A stretch of 64,000 nt of DNA, from NCBI RefSeq assembly GCF_027213715.1, contig NZ_JAPWGM010000006.1, positions 293,536 to 357,535 on the forward strand. The letters are read 5' to 3'. Below are positions 8,532 through 17,722 of the stretch, piece after piece. Position 1 is the first letter of the stretch. Every line of letters starts with the position of its first letter. This DNA comes from Pedobacter punctiformis. Its GTDB lineage: Bacteria; Bacteroidota; Bacteroidia; Sphingobacteriales; Sphingobacteriaceae. A model generated the notes under the pieces. That model did not search any database. It was not told the DNA's origin and worked only from the letters and a program-made list of their open reading frames with translations. The position numbers were made by a program, and so were the translations under genes.

Positions 8532-9671
8532 CTATTTTGGCAATTCCTCAACCCGGGTTAAAACAGTTGGTGAAGATAAAGCCTCTAAGAAAGCCACAAC
8601 AGCATCCTTTTCTGCTCCACTCAGTTTTAAACCTTTTAAAAGTTTATCATTTTTAGGAAGTAATGGATCATTTTCCTGCTCTGGTTTAACTCTTTGCACC
8701 GGCATACCTACATTATACATATTCATTACGCCATCCATATCCGGAAATAAGCCATTGTGAAACCACGGTGCTGTTTTCATTACGTTTCTTAATCCCGGCG
8801 TTTTAAATTTACCTACATCTTCAGGTTTTTTAGTTACATTGTATAATCCCAAATCTTCGTATTTACGGCCATAATAGGTTAATCCGTCGTTGTGAAATTC
8901 GTTGTCGGTAAACAAAGGGCCATTGTGGCAATTAATACAACGGGCTTTGGTTCTGAAAAGGTGTAAACCCAATATTTGTTGGTCTGTTAATGCGTTTTTA
9001 TCCTTAGCAAGAAAGCGGTCGAAGGATGTTCTTCTGCTTACAATGGTACGTTGAAAAGTAGCCAGGCTTTCAAAAATTCTTTCGCTGGTAATTTGAGCAG
9101 AACCGAAAGCACCTATAAAGTAAGGTTTATAACCTTTTATTTTACTTAGTTTCTTAGGCAGTGCCTTTATGTCCTGATGCATTTCATTATGCGCAGCCAC
9201 AGGATTCCCTGCCTGCTCTTCTAAACTATTTGCCCGTCCATCCCAAAATAAACGTTTGTAAAACCAAACATTCTCCAAAGAAGGCGCATTTCTGATGTTA
9301 TTTAAGTGATCGTGCCCTACCGAAACCTGACGGCCATCTGTCCAGTGCAAATCTGGCGCATGACAGCTTGAACAGGAAATTTGATTTGAACCGGATAAAC
9401 GGGGGTCAAAAAATAATATTTTACCTAACTCCGCAACTTTTTTAACTGAATCATTTTTTAAATTAACAGGAGAGGGCGGAAGCTCAGCTAATTCCTGAAA
9501 AACAGCATCTTTATCTACTGTGGGTTTAGGCCATTGATCTGTAGATTTAGCATATACCTTACGTAAACTATCGATACTCAAATCGTCTTCACGATTGAAC
9601 TCGGAAGATTGAAATGAAAATAAAATTAAACCGGTAAGAATAATAACCAGTCCACAAAAAACTTTATTCAT
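8532..9671 (-). CDS. Di-haem cytochrome c peroxidase (CcpA/MauG family)
   Basis: A 379-residue exported protein with an N-terminal hydrophobic segment (residues 5-20). Two c-type haem sites are visible: CSSCH at 100-104 and CINCH at 245-249, the spacing of bacterial di-haem peroxidases. The family reduces hydrogen peroxide with periplasmic electrons; MauG-like members instead modify protein or metal substrates. The segment RNAPSLENVWFYKRLFWDGR is also characteristic. It is the last gene of an operon with a TonB-dependent receptor, a DUF4876 lipoprotein and a beta-barrel; the gap to the barrel gene is 3 bases. The context points to a redox step linked to uptake, an inference only. Confidence 0.9.
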   Translation of the reverse strand: MNKVFCGLVIILTGLILFSFQSSEFNREDDLSIDSLRKVYAKSTDQWPKPTVDKDAVFQELAELPPSPVNLKNDSVKKVAELGKILFFDPRLSGSNQISCSSCHAPDLHWTDGRQVSVGHDHLNNIRNAPSLENVWFYKRLFWDGRANSLEEQAGNPVAAHNEMHQDIKALPKKLSKIKGYKPYFIGAFGSAQITSERIFESLATFQRTIVSRRTSFDRFLAKDKNALTDQQILGLHLFRTKARCINCHNGPLFTDNEFHNDGLTYYGRKYEDLGLYNVTKKPEDVGKFKTPGLRNVMKTAPWFHNGLFPDMDGVMNMYNVGMPVQRVKPEQENDPLLPKNDKLLKGLKLSGAEKDAVVAFLEALSSPTVLTRVEELPK

Positions 9672-9674
9672 GGG

Positions 9675-11255
9675 TTAAAAATACAGATTTAGGCTGATAT
9701 TTGAAGAAAAACGATCTTTGCCAGGCGTATTTAATGTTGTTCTTTGGAGATCAACATAGTTACCCACATGCTGAATATAATTCCCTGAAACCTTTATAGA
9801 AGTTTGTATTCCTTTATAAGTAGGGAATGAATAGTCTGCCGATAATCCTAAAGCATAATTATTTGAAGTATTAAATTGATAATCAGGATAGATCACATAG
9901 TTATAAAATACATTTTCGTTTTCTGTTCGTGCAAAAAAACTGGATGATGTTTTTAAGCTATACACAGCAGAAATTGCTGCGCCGAAGCTATGGTTGTTGC
10001 TTAATTGTTTATTAATTCCCCAGCCAGCATTAAAATTAACCCTGCTGCAAGAAATATCTACTGCATAATTCCCATCTTTCTTAATATCTTCAAGATGCTG
10101 AACGCCAAAATTTAAATTATGCACCAGTCCATTTTTATTTTTTAAAGTATAGAATAACTTCAAACCGTAAGATTCCTGGTCATTTATATAATTTATACCA
10201 GCAAGCTCATTGTCATAACCTGCACCAGCATTATAGTTGTAGTTAACTGATAGATTAACCTCACTTCTTTCTGTGTTTTTGTGCCAGACTAAATTTGCTG
10301 AAGAATGTTTAATATCATAAGTCATAAACTCACTGAAACCAACATCATCTGTAAAATTTCTTTTAAAAAGTTGTGATTCATTACCTTTTTTTAAGGTTAA
10401 AAGTATATTGTCGTCTGTAGTTATGCTATAATTAACATACGCCTTAGCATATTGACGGTCCTGGTTATTATCATACCTTAATAAATTCTTTACCTGAACA
10501 ATTTGGGCACTACCATAGCCTTTTATTAAATAATTTGTAAAAATTTCACTAACTGTATTTTCGAAATACGAACTATTTTTATAACCAACTCCAATTTGCT
10601 CTCGTCCATAGCCATATTGATATCCAACCCCAACCAGTAATTTATCTGAAAGGTTATAGCCAATAGCAGGGTTAATGTTTAGCTGAAAATCTCTTACATC
10701 TCCCCGCGGATCATTATTACTAAAATGATTGCCAATTCTATAGTCTATTGCTAAAGATAAAGGAAGATTGTCAGCTATCATTGCTCTGCTTACTGCCGCA
10801 TTAATTTTATAAACCGAACGCTCATAATGATTGTTTTTAATTGAACCAAAATAATATGGAGAACTGTTGCTAAATCTGGATTGATGTGCCCAGCGTGTGC
10901 TGTCTTCTGTACTTCTTTGATAATTAAAAGATCCATAAAGATGAAATTTTTCAAGTGTTGTTTTCCCTTCACTAAATAATGAAAGAGATTGAACTTTAGA
11001 GGCACCCTGAACAGGTATATAATGTCCTTTATCAAAATCATATCTAACGGTTAGATTATTGTACTTATTCGGCATCATTTTTTCCATAAAAAATGGATTT
11101 TCCTTTGAAAATTGATACAATTGGGTTAAGGCCGAATCTACAGAATAGCTTTTACTAACTAACGATTGAGTTCGGAAGGCCTTTTCGTTAGTTTGTGCAA
11201 AAACTTTAAATATGGATAAAATTATTACTATTGATATAATGATGAGTTTTCTCAT
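9675..11255 (-). CDS. DUF6850-like outer membrane beta-barrel protein
   Basis: A 526-residue exported protein. The signal peptide ends FKVFAQ, followed by repeated amphipathic strands with aromatic ends (FHLYGSFNYQRST, LLVGVGYQYGYGREQIGVGY, SFGAAISAVYSLKTSS) and a terminal SSNISLNLYF strand typical of outer membrane barrels. No catalytic motif was seen. It lies between the DUF4876 lipoprotein (33 bases upstream) and the di-haem peroxidase (3 bases downstream), so it is almost certainly co-transcribed. The DUF6850 assignment is from memory of the same gene order and is tentative. Confidence 0.75.
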   Translation of the reverse strand: MRKLIIISIVIILSIFKVFAQTNEKAFRTQSLVSKSYSVDSALTQLYQFSKENPFFMEKMMPNKYNNLTVRYDFDKGHYIPVQGASKVQSLSLFSEGKTTLEKFHLYGSFNYQRSTEDSTRWAHQSRFSNSSPYYFGSIKNNHYERSVYKINAAVSRAMIADNLPLSLAIDYRIGNHFSNNDPRGDVRDFQLNINPAIGYNLSDKLLVGVGYQYGYGREQIGVGYKNSSYFENTVSEIFTNYLIKGYGSAQIVQVKNLLRYDNNQDRQYAKAYVNYSITTDDNILLTLKKGNESQLFKRNFTDDVGFSEFMTYDIKHSSANLVWHKNTERSEVNLSVNYNYNAGAGYDNELAGINYINDQESYGLKLFYTLKNKNGLVHNLNFGVQHLEDIKKDGNYAVDISCSRVNFNAGWGINKQLSNNHSFGAAISAVYSLKTSSSFFARTENENVFYNYVIYPDYQFNTSNNYALGLSADYSFPTYKGIQTSIKVSGNYIQHVGNYVDLQRTTLNTPGKDRFSSNISLNLYF

Positions 11256-11287
11256 GTAAATCGAAATGGTATATGTTTGGTATGTTT

Positions 11288-12610
11288 TTATTTAAAAGCT
11301 CTTGGCAGGGCAATATCCAAAAAGTTAAAATCTTCAGTTGAATTATTAGTGTCTTTTAATACAACTCTTCCATTTTCTGTTTTTTCTGTTTTTCGGATAA
11401 CAGATTGAGAGGTGTAAGCTCCTTTTGGAACAAATGCAAAGCCAGCATCAAGATCAGCGCCTAATTTTTTTGGTAATCTCGAGGTTGCTACGTTTGGCTG
11501 AATTTCCATAGCATCAATAATGTACTTTGAGGGGATTTGATAATATTTACGGACTGTTGGAGAAGGAGCTGTTTTAAGTGGCTCATTATACATTGGCCAG
11601 TTTTTAACATTTTGTGTTCCATCTACTTTAAAAATTGCTATCCCTGTTCTGCCGGGATTATCCAAAATCATATCTGTACCCGTGTAAGAAAGTACTTCAA
11701 CATTAGGAACAAGTGGATTATCTATATCAGAATCTAATGGTTTCGGTAAAAAAGATCCATAATATGCTTCAAAATCTGCTTTACTCAAATCTACAGTTAA
11801 CTCCGGGTTGCGGACCGAAATTGTTTGACCATCGGTTCCGGTAAAGGGCGATTTATGATTTAATGCAGTTTGGGCCAGGATAATACTTTCTCCTGGTTTA
11901 ACAGGGTAAGTTTTGCCATTTCCCGGAATCATAAATAATGTTTTTGCATAGACAAAATCAGTGTTAGGATCTCCGTTTGTTATGATCATATTAAGAGATT
12001 TAGACCAATCATACTGACCGTTTGCCTGGAAATTATAATTGGTATTGGTTGTACTTTGTCTGCCCCATATCTCAGATATATACAAACTATCGGCATACAT
12101 TATTTGATCCGTGTTATTATAAATCTCAATAAATTGATCTCTGTAAAGTGCGCCCAGGGTTCTGTCTGATCCAGCATAATACACCTGCTTTATTAACCAG
12201 GTACCAATAGTGCCTGATTTAAGATTTAAAATTAGTTCTGCTTGGTTATCTTTGTTAATCAACTTGTTTTTTTCAGCAGCATTAAATATTACTGGTTTTG
12301 TTGTTATTATTCCAGTAATCGCTGTATAGTCGCTTGCAGATATTGTGTAACTCACATCCACATCATACCTTCCTGCTGGCAGATCTGAGAAAGTCCCTGT
12401 ACCTTTATCATTTGTAGTAAGTGATAGGTATCTTCCACTGATTAAACTTTTTATTCTAACAGTAATATTGGCAACCGGGAACGTATAACCACTATTGGCC
12501 AGATCAAAAGCTACTTTTACATTTAAATCGGTGGGAAGAACATCAGGTAGGTGTTCCTTTTTACAAGCAAATAATAACCCTATAACTATTACGAATAAAA
12601 TTTTTTTCAT
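11288..12610 (-). CDS. DUF4876-like surface/periplasmic lipoprotein
   Basis: A 440-residue predicted lipoprotein. The signal peptide ends in the lipobox LLFAC with the lipidated cysteine at residue 16. Residues about 25-110 (LNVKVAFDLANSGYTFPVAN, KGTGTFSDLPAGRYDVDVSY) look like a carboxypeptidase-regulatory/Ig-like fold; the rest (GTIGTWLIKQVYYAGSD, DQFIEIYNNTDQIMYADSLY) resembles lamin-tail-like domains found in DUF4876 proteins. Position 5 bases after the TonB-dependent receptor suggests a substrate-binding partner of that receptor. The ligand is unknown. Confidence 0.75.
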   Translation of the reverse strand: MKKILFVIVIGLLFACKKEHLPDVLPTDLNVKVAFDLANSGYTFPVANITVRIKSLISGRYLSLTTNDKGTGTFSDLPAGRYDVDVSYTISASDYTAITGIITTKPVIFNAAEKNKLINKDNQAELILNLKSGTIGTWLIKQVYYAGSDRTLGALYRDQFIEIYNNTDQIMYADSLYISEIWGRQSTTNTNYNFQANGQYDWSKSLNMIITNGDPNTDFVYAKTLFMIPGNGKTYPVKPGESIILAQTALNHKSPFTGTDGQTISVRNPELTVDLSKADFEAYYGSFLPKPLDSDIDNPLVPNVEVLSYTGTDMILDNPGRTGIAIFKVDGTQNVKNWPMYNEPLKTAPSPTVRKYYQIPSKYIIDAMEIQPNVATSRLPKKLGADLDAGFAFVPKGAYTSQSVIRKTEKTENGRVVLKDTNNSTEDFNFLDIALPRAFK

Positions 12611-12615
12611 GGCTA

Positions 12616-15390
12616 TTAAAGTTTTAAAGATAATTCAATGCCAAATGTTGGTGCACCGTTTGGAAATACCAGGGTGTTACTGTTCGGCTTTTTATAGGTG
12701 GGTTGATAGTTCAGGAAGTTATATGCATTAAAAGCGAACTTAAATCTCTTTTTGATTTCCTTAGCCAGACTCAAGTGATAATTTGAATAAATTTTATACT
12801 GATTATCAGATGTAAGTTCATTTTCCGGTATAAACAAATGACCGTAAACTTTATTGTTTGGATCAGGGTTTGTTATTTCAATATATCTTACATCGCGGGT
12901 AAAATAGGCCTTCGGAACCCCATCATTGACATTTGTAAGTGTTTTGTTTAAGAAGCTAAACTCTGCTGTTAATTGTACAATCAGACTAATGGCTGGAATA
13001 TGCGTAGATGATGTTACTCTGCCCGAACTGAAATATGTTGTTTTTTTTCTTGGAGCATAAACGCCGGTTATAGGGTAGTCCGGAATGGTGTTGTTATCCG
13101 AAATTGTAGTTTCAAAACGATCTGATGTTTCCTGATAACTTGAACGGTATATTCCACCACTGATATTAAAGGAAGTTGAGATTACCTCGTATTTTGGAGT
13201 GCTTAATATTACATCAAAACCCTGGTTGTTTGCTTTGAGATCGTTATTAAACTCGTTATGATTAACCAAAAATCTTTTGGTTCCATTTTCAGTAATCGAA
13301 GGCTTGGAGCCAGGTGTAAAAACCGCTGCATATTGAGGAAGTGTTAATATTTCGAATTGCTTAACAGTATTGTATCCCTGAGTATTTAACTTGTGGAACA
13401 AGGAAAAGGATAGTTGATAATCTTTTATTTTGTATAATCCTGAAAGCTCAAAGGTCTGTCCTTTTGATGATTTTAGCTTACTGCCATCAGGATCATATCT
13501 GCGAACATAATAAATACTTGCACTTTCATTCGCATTTCCATTGTAAGCATTAATTAACGGTACATCAACAAAAGTTGGTCCGGGATATCTTTGTGCCAGA
13601 CCAGGGGATTTAACAGAAAGACCATACGCAAAACCAAGTCTGAAATTTTTTGTTAGCTGATAATTAATATTGGTACGGGGAGATAATGTTACGAAGCCAT
13701 TTTGTCCATCCAAACGCAATCCACCTCTAAAGTTCAAATCGCGGCCACTAACTTTTAAGGTAAATACATCTTCTGCATACAGGCCAAAATCTTTCTGTGC
13801 ATAGGCTAATGAAAAATCATAATAGCGTTCAGATGGACCGGCCGATAAACTATTGCCCGTTGTATTATAACCAGGTCTTGATCTTGCTGGATCAGAAAGC
13901 CTGCCTAAACCATTGTTTGCAGCATATGAAAAATTAGCGCCGAAGTTTAAGAAATGGTTTAAGTTACCTGTTTTGTATTCGGCATTTAAATCAAGCTGTG
14001 CTGAAGCCGTAATTGGCCTTCCATCCACATCACTTATTGCAGTATAAATACCTTTATCATAAATTCCGTTAACAAGACCAGTTTCTGTAGCATTATTGTA
14101 TAAAATATAAGGACTATTTACAAATTGTTCTGTATAACTGCGTTGGTGTGAAGCCCCATATCTTAAATTTAAACCAATATTTTTAAGGAAATCAGTATTT
14201 AACCGATAACTTGTTCGGTTACTTACACCCATGTTCCAGCTGTGGAAACTTACAATTCTACTTGTAGGATCATCATCATCCTTTTTAATGCCATCTAGGT
14301 TTCTACTATAGTCAAAACTTAGAGTATTTTTTATTCTTTTATCCTTACCAAAGCTATTTGTCCACATGGCATTGGTGTTAATCCGCTTATAGGCTTTTAT
14401 CTTATCCCTGTTATCAGCATATGAGTTAACATAATTTACACCTACATTAAAGCTGCCTAATTGTGGACTAAGCATAAACCCCCTCGAGAAACTATATGAA
14501 GTTGCGTTATCACGAACCTGCATGCGTACATAAGCAGGTGATTTGCCAGCCTGTCTTTCTATTATAACTGCTCCGTCAGACAGATCACTATATTTTACCG
14601 AAGGAACACCTGCAATAACTTCAATACTTTCAATATTATCTGCTGATATTTGCCTTAAATCCGTTCCTCCATATGCGAAATCTCCGCTATAAGAACTTGT
14701 AGAAGTTGTACCTGTTAAACCAAAGTCGTTGCTGCTAATACTGGTACTTCCTAAACCTCTTAAGCCTGGATTATACCCTTGCATATTTGCATTATTAGAA
14801 ATATTATTGCCATCTACGATTATGGCAACACCAAAAGAATTGTTTAGCGTAAAAGGATCCCTTCCATTAGTTGTGAGCTCAAAAGCCGATCTTAAAGTTA
14901 AATTTTGAATATTTTGCAAAGAGGGCGGTGTTATCTTCCGATTGGGTATCTGATTTAATAAATCGTTAACGCTTAGTGCTGGAGTTTGCTCAATTAAATC
15001 TCTTGTAATAATTAAAGATGAGTTGGTAGACCCAGAGTAATTCCTTTTTGCATTAATTTCGATGTTTTCTAAACTTAAATCTAAAATTTTAAGCGAAATA
15101 TTTCCCAGATTAGTTTCTCCCGATTTGACAGTAACAGGAATTCGCAGCTTTTGAAAACCGATATAAGAGAATTCTAAAGTCAAAACGTTATTTATCTCTG
15201 ATCCGTTAATTCTAAAAACACCCGATTTATCGGTAGTAGCGTATTGATTGGTTTCAATAACTTTGATATTAACAAGCTCTAACGGTTTGTTTTGGGAATC
15301 TACCACTTTTCCGGTGATCTGGTTTTTTATCTGTGCCACCCCGGCAAACCAAATAAAAACAAAAATGAATGAAATGTAAAGTTTTCTCAA
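12616..15390 (-). CDS. TonB-dependent receptor with CarboxypepD-like N-terminal domain
   Basis: A 924-residue outer membrane active transporter. Signal peptide residues 1-20 (ending AGVAQ); regulatory domain about 22-105 (ITGKVVDSQNKPLELVNIKV); plug about 115-280 (SVNDLLNQIPNRKITPPSLQ, IESIEVIAGVPSVKYSDLSD); 22-strand barrel to a terminal TFGIELSLKL. The start is TTG: no ATG gives a signal peptide and an in-frame TAG lies 6 bases upstream. One 19-bp Fur-like box abuts this start codon and a second lies 59 bp further up. It is the first gene of a four-gene operon. Iron or another metal chelate is the likely substrate, by inference from the boxes. Confidence 0.9.
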   Translation of the reverse strand: MRKLYISFIFVFIWFAGVAQIKNQITGKVVDSQNKPLELVNIKVIETNQYATTDKSGVFRINGSEINNVLTLEFSYIGFQKLRIPVTVKSGETNLGNISLKILDLSLENIEINAKRNYSGSTNSSLIITRDLIEQTPALSVNDLLNQIPNRKITPPSLQNIQNLTLRSAFELTTNGRDPFTLNNSFGVAIIVDGNNISNNANMQGYNPGLRGLGSTSISSNDFGLTGTTSTSSYSGDFAYGGTDLRQISADNIESIEVIAGVPSVKYSDLSDGAVIIERQAGKSPAYVRMQVRDNATSYSFSRGFMLSPQLGSFNVGVNYVNSYADNRDKIKAYKRINTNAMWTNSFGKDKRIKNTLSFDYSRNLDGIKKDDDDPTSRIVSFHSWNMGVSNRTSYRLNTDFLKNIGLNLRYGASHQRSYTEQFVNSPYILYNNATETGLVNGIYDKGIYTAISDVDGRPITASAQLDLNAEYKTGNLNHFLNFGANFSYAANNGLGRLSDPARSRPGYNTTGNSLSAGPSERYYDFSLAYAQKDFGLYAEDVFTLKVSGRDLNFRGGLRLDGQNGFVTLSPRTNINYQLTKNFRLGFAYGLSVKSPGLAQRYPGPTFVDVPLINAYNGNANESASIYYVRRYDPDGSKLKSSKGQTFELSGLYKIKDYQLSFSLFHKLNTQGYNTVKQFEILTLPQYAAVFTPGSKPSITENGTKRFLVNHNEFNNDLKANNQGFDVILSTPKYEVISTSFNISGGIYRSSYQETSDRFETTISDNNTIPDYPITGVYAPRKKTTYFSSGRVTSSTHIPAISLIVQLTAEFSFLNKTLTNVNDGVPKAYFTRDVRYIEITNPDPNNKVYGHLFIPENELTSDNQYKIYSNYHLSLAKEIKKRFKFAFNAYNFLNYQPTYKKPNSNTLVFPNGAPTFGIELSLKL

Positions 15391-15409
15391 TTTAGACTAA
15401 TTCTAATTA
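15391..15409. promoter_or_regulatory. Fur-like operator, proximal copy
   Basis: TTTAGACTAATTCTAATTA, containing the 7-1-7 dyad TTAGACT-A-ATTCTAA (one mismatch between arms). It abuts the TTG start of the TonB-dependent receptor and is identical to the copy at 15450-15468. Confidence 0.55.
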
Positions 15410-15414
15410 CCGGG

Positions 15415-15446
15415 CAAATATGTAAAATTTAACAATAATTAACAAA
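15415..15446 (-). promoter_or_regulatory. Candidate promoter of the TonB-receptor operon
   Basis: On the minus strand TTTG (15443-15446), a 20-base spacer and CATATTTG (15415-15422, one mismatch to TAnnTTTG). It sits exactly between the two Fur-like boxes. Confidence 0.5.
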
Positions 15447-15449
15447 TTG

Positions 15450-15468
15450 TTTAGACTAATTCTAATTA
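15450..15468. promoter_or_regulatory. Fur-like operator, distal copy
   Basis: Exact second copy of TTTAGACTAATTCTAATTA, 59 bp from the proximal copy and immediately upstream of the TTTG element. Confidence 0.55.
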
Positions 15469-15553
15469 ATAATACAGGTTGCTGATTGATCGCATTTAGA
15501 AATTGCTCTGTCAGCTAAACTTCATCATTAAAAAGAATCTATTTTTATTTAGG

Positions 15554-15580
15554 TTGTAAATATTTAAAAGGATAACTTTG
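15554..15580 (+). promoter_or_regulatory. Candidate promoter for the PurF-type gene
   Basis: TTG (15554-15556), 16-base spacer, TAACTTTG (15573-15580) matching TAnnTTTG; start codon 18 bases further on. Confidence 0.5.
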
Positions 15581-15598
15581 CGGCTTCAAACCCACACA

Positions 15599-17500
15599 AT
15601 GAGTGATCAGATAAAACACGAATGCGGAATCGCTTTTATTCGCCTGTTAAAACCACTTTCTTACTACCAGCAAAAGTACGGTACAGCACTTTACGGCCTT
15701 AATAAATTATACCTTTTAATGGAAAAACAGCATAACCGGGGCCAGGATGGCGCAGGTATTGCAACCATTAAACTGGATATGAAGCCGGGAAGCAGGTATA
15801 TCAGCCGATATCGGAGCATGGCTTCGAATGCAGTTGCAGATATATTTGAATATGTGCAGAACAAGTTTGTAGATATACAAGAAAATACGCCTGAGTTAAT
15901 GCAGGATACAGAGTGGCTCAAAGACAACGTAAGCTTTATAGGCGAAGTGTTAATGGGCCATTTGCGTTATGGTACCCACGGTAAAAACAGCATCGAAAAT
16001 TGCCACCCTTTTTTAAGGCAAAACAACTGGATGACCCGTAACCTGGTAATTGCCGGTAATTTTAACATGACTAATGTTGATGAATTACTGGAGCAACTCT
16101 ACGAATTAGGCCAGCATCCAAAAGAAAAAGCCGATACAGTAACGGTTTTAGAAAAAATCGGTCACTTTTTAGATGATGAGAATCAGGAACTTTTTGATAC
16201 TTATAAGAAAGAAGGCCACGACAATGTAGCAATTACTAAAAAAATTGCGGATAATTTAAATATTGCCAATATTTTGCGTCGTTCAGCTAAAACATGGGAT
16301 GGTGGTTACTCTATCTGTGGTATGATTGGTAATGGCGATTCGTTTATCATGCGTGATCCGGCAGGTATTCGTCCGGCTTATTACTATTACGACGACGAAA
16401 TTGTAGTTGGTGCTTCAGAAAGACCAGCACTGCAAACTGCTTTCAACATCCAGTTTAAAGATGTTAAAGAAATTGATCCGGGACATGCTTTAATCATCAA
16501 GAAAAATGGTGAAGTAAGCATGGAGCAATTCAGAGAGCCTACTGAAAAGTTATCTTGTTCTTTTGAGCGTATTTACTTCTCTAAGGGCAGTGATGTTGAA
16601 ATTTATCAGGAACGCAAGCAATTAGGTCGTTTACTTTGTAATCAGATTTTAAAAGCGGTTGGTCACGATTTAAAAAACACTGTATTTTCGTTTATTCCCA
16701 ATACTGCCGAAGTTGCTTTCTTTGGAATGGTTGAAGGTGTAAATCAATATATCCGTAATTATCAAAAAGATACCTTGTTAACCAAAAAGGAGCAATTAAG
16801 CGATACACAGCTTGATGAATTGCTTTCTATGGCGCCAAGAGTAGAGAAACTTGCTGTAAAAGATGTAAAACTACGTACTTTTATTACCCAGGATGCAGAT
16901 CGTGGTGAAATGGTGGCACACGTATACGATACTACTTATGGTATTATTAAAAACCACCAGGATACTTTGGTGGCACTTGACGATTCTATTGTTCGTGGTA
17001 CAACCCTAAAACAAAGTATTATTAAGATTGTAGATCGTCTTCATCCTAAGAAAATTATTATTGTTTCTTCAGCACCTCAAATTCGTTATCCGGATTGTTA
17101 TGGCATTGATATGAGTAGAATGGGGCAGTTTGTCGCTTTTGATGCCGCAATCCAATTGTTAACAGAACGTGGTATGTGGCAATTAATTGAAGATGTTTAT
17201 CAGAAATGTAAAGCTTCTTTATTACTACCAAAGGAGGACATTGTAAATCACGTAAAGGAAATTTATAAACCTTTTACGCCTGAAGAAATTTCGGCTAAAA
17301 TTGCACAGATTATTACACCTAAAGGAACTGTGGCAGAAGTTGAAGTGATTTATCAAAGCCTTGAAAACTTACATAGCGCCTGTCCTAAAAATAAGGGAGA
17401 TTGGTATTTCTCAGGAAATTATCCAACACCAGGTGGAAATAAAGTGGTAAATAAAGCTTTTGTTAACTGGAAAGAAGGAAATAATCAAAGAGCTTATTAA
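15599..17500 (+). CDS. Amidophosphoribosyltransferase-like class II glutamine amidotransferase
   Basis: A 633-residue cytosolic enzyme of the PurF type, transferring ammonia from glutamine to PRPP as the first step of purine synthesis. From the ATG at 15599 it begins MSDQIKHE then CGIAF, so the nucleophile cysteine (residue 9) would be exposed after removal of a short propeptide, as in B. subtilis PurF. The Ntn region carries MGHLRYGTHGKNSIENCHPF; the PRPP loop is LDDSIVRGTTLKQS, followed by APQIRYPDCYGIDMS. It is longer than canonical PurF (about 470-510 residues). Bacteroidota often carry such a long form as well as PurF, so it may be a paralogue with a different role. Confidence 0.85.
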   Translation: MSDQIKHECGIAFIRLLKPLSYYQQKYGTALYGLNKLYLLMEKQHNRGQDGAGIATIKLDMKPGSRYISRYRSMASNAVADIFEYVQNKFVDIQENTPELMQDTEWLKDNVSFIGEVLMGHLRYGTHGKNSIENCHPFLRQNNWMTRNLVIAGNFNMTNVDELLEQLYELGQHPKEKADTVTVLEKIGHFLDDENQELFDTYKKEGHDNVAITKKIADNLNIANILRRSAKTWDGGYSICGMIGNGDSFIMRDPAGIRPAYYYYDDEIVVGASERPALQTAFNIQFKDVKEIDPGHALIIKKNGEVSMEQFREPTEKLSCSFERIYFSKGSDVEIYQERKQLGRLLCNQILKAVGHDLKNTVFSFIPNTAEVAFFGMVEGVNQYIRNYQKDTLLTKKEQLSDTQLDELLSMAPRVEKLAVKDVKLRTFITQDADRGEMVAHVYDTTYGIIKNHQDTLVALDDSIVRGTTLKQSIIKIVDRLHPKKIIIVSSAPQIRYPDCYGIDMSRMGQFVAFDAAIQLLTERGMWQLIEDVYQKCKASLLLPKEDIVNHVKEIYKPFTPEEISAKIAQIITPKGTVAEVEVIYQSLENLHSACPKNKGDWYFSGNYPTPGGNKVVNKAFVNWKEGNNQRAY

Positions 17501-17524
17501 TAGTTAAGTTCTTCTAAAGAATTA

Positions 17525-17557
17525 AATAGCTCATATTTTATATGGGCTATTTTTTTG
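17525..17557 (+). terminator. Terminator after the PurF-type gene
   Basis: AATAGCTCATA / TATGGGCTATT stem (one G-T pair), five-base loop, then a T run. Confidence 0.8.
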
Positions 17558-17578
17558 GGTGGAGCTTTTGTAATTGCT

Positions 17579-17722
17579 ATCCCGCTTCAATCCGGTTTAG
17601 AAACACTGGGCTTTGCAAAATAAACCTGACATAAATGGAAAGCCCACAGGTTGAGGAATGAAACCGAGGACTTGTAATGTTTGGCAGGACTAACTTTAAC
17701 CAAAGCGCTGTCTTTGCTTTTC
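17579..17722 (+). repeat. Intergenic hairpin element, copy A
   Basis: This non-coding gap resembles the sequence at about 31591-31729. Shared landmarks in the same order are GGTTTAG, an outer stem CCTGACAT (17625-17632) pairing with ATGT (17677-17680) and CAGG (17685-17688), 44 bases between the arms, then ACTAACTTTAA (17689-17699) and TGCTTTTCT about 15 bases later. In the other copy the stem is CCCG/CGGG. This looks like a degenerate dispersed intergenic repeat (REP or MITE-like). No gene is seen in it. Confidence 0.55.
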
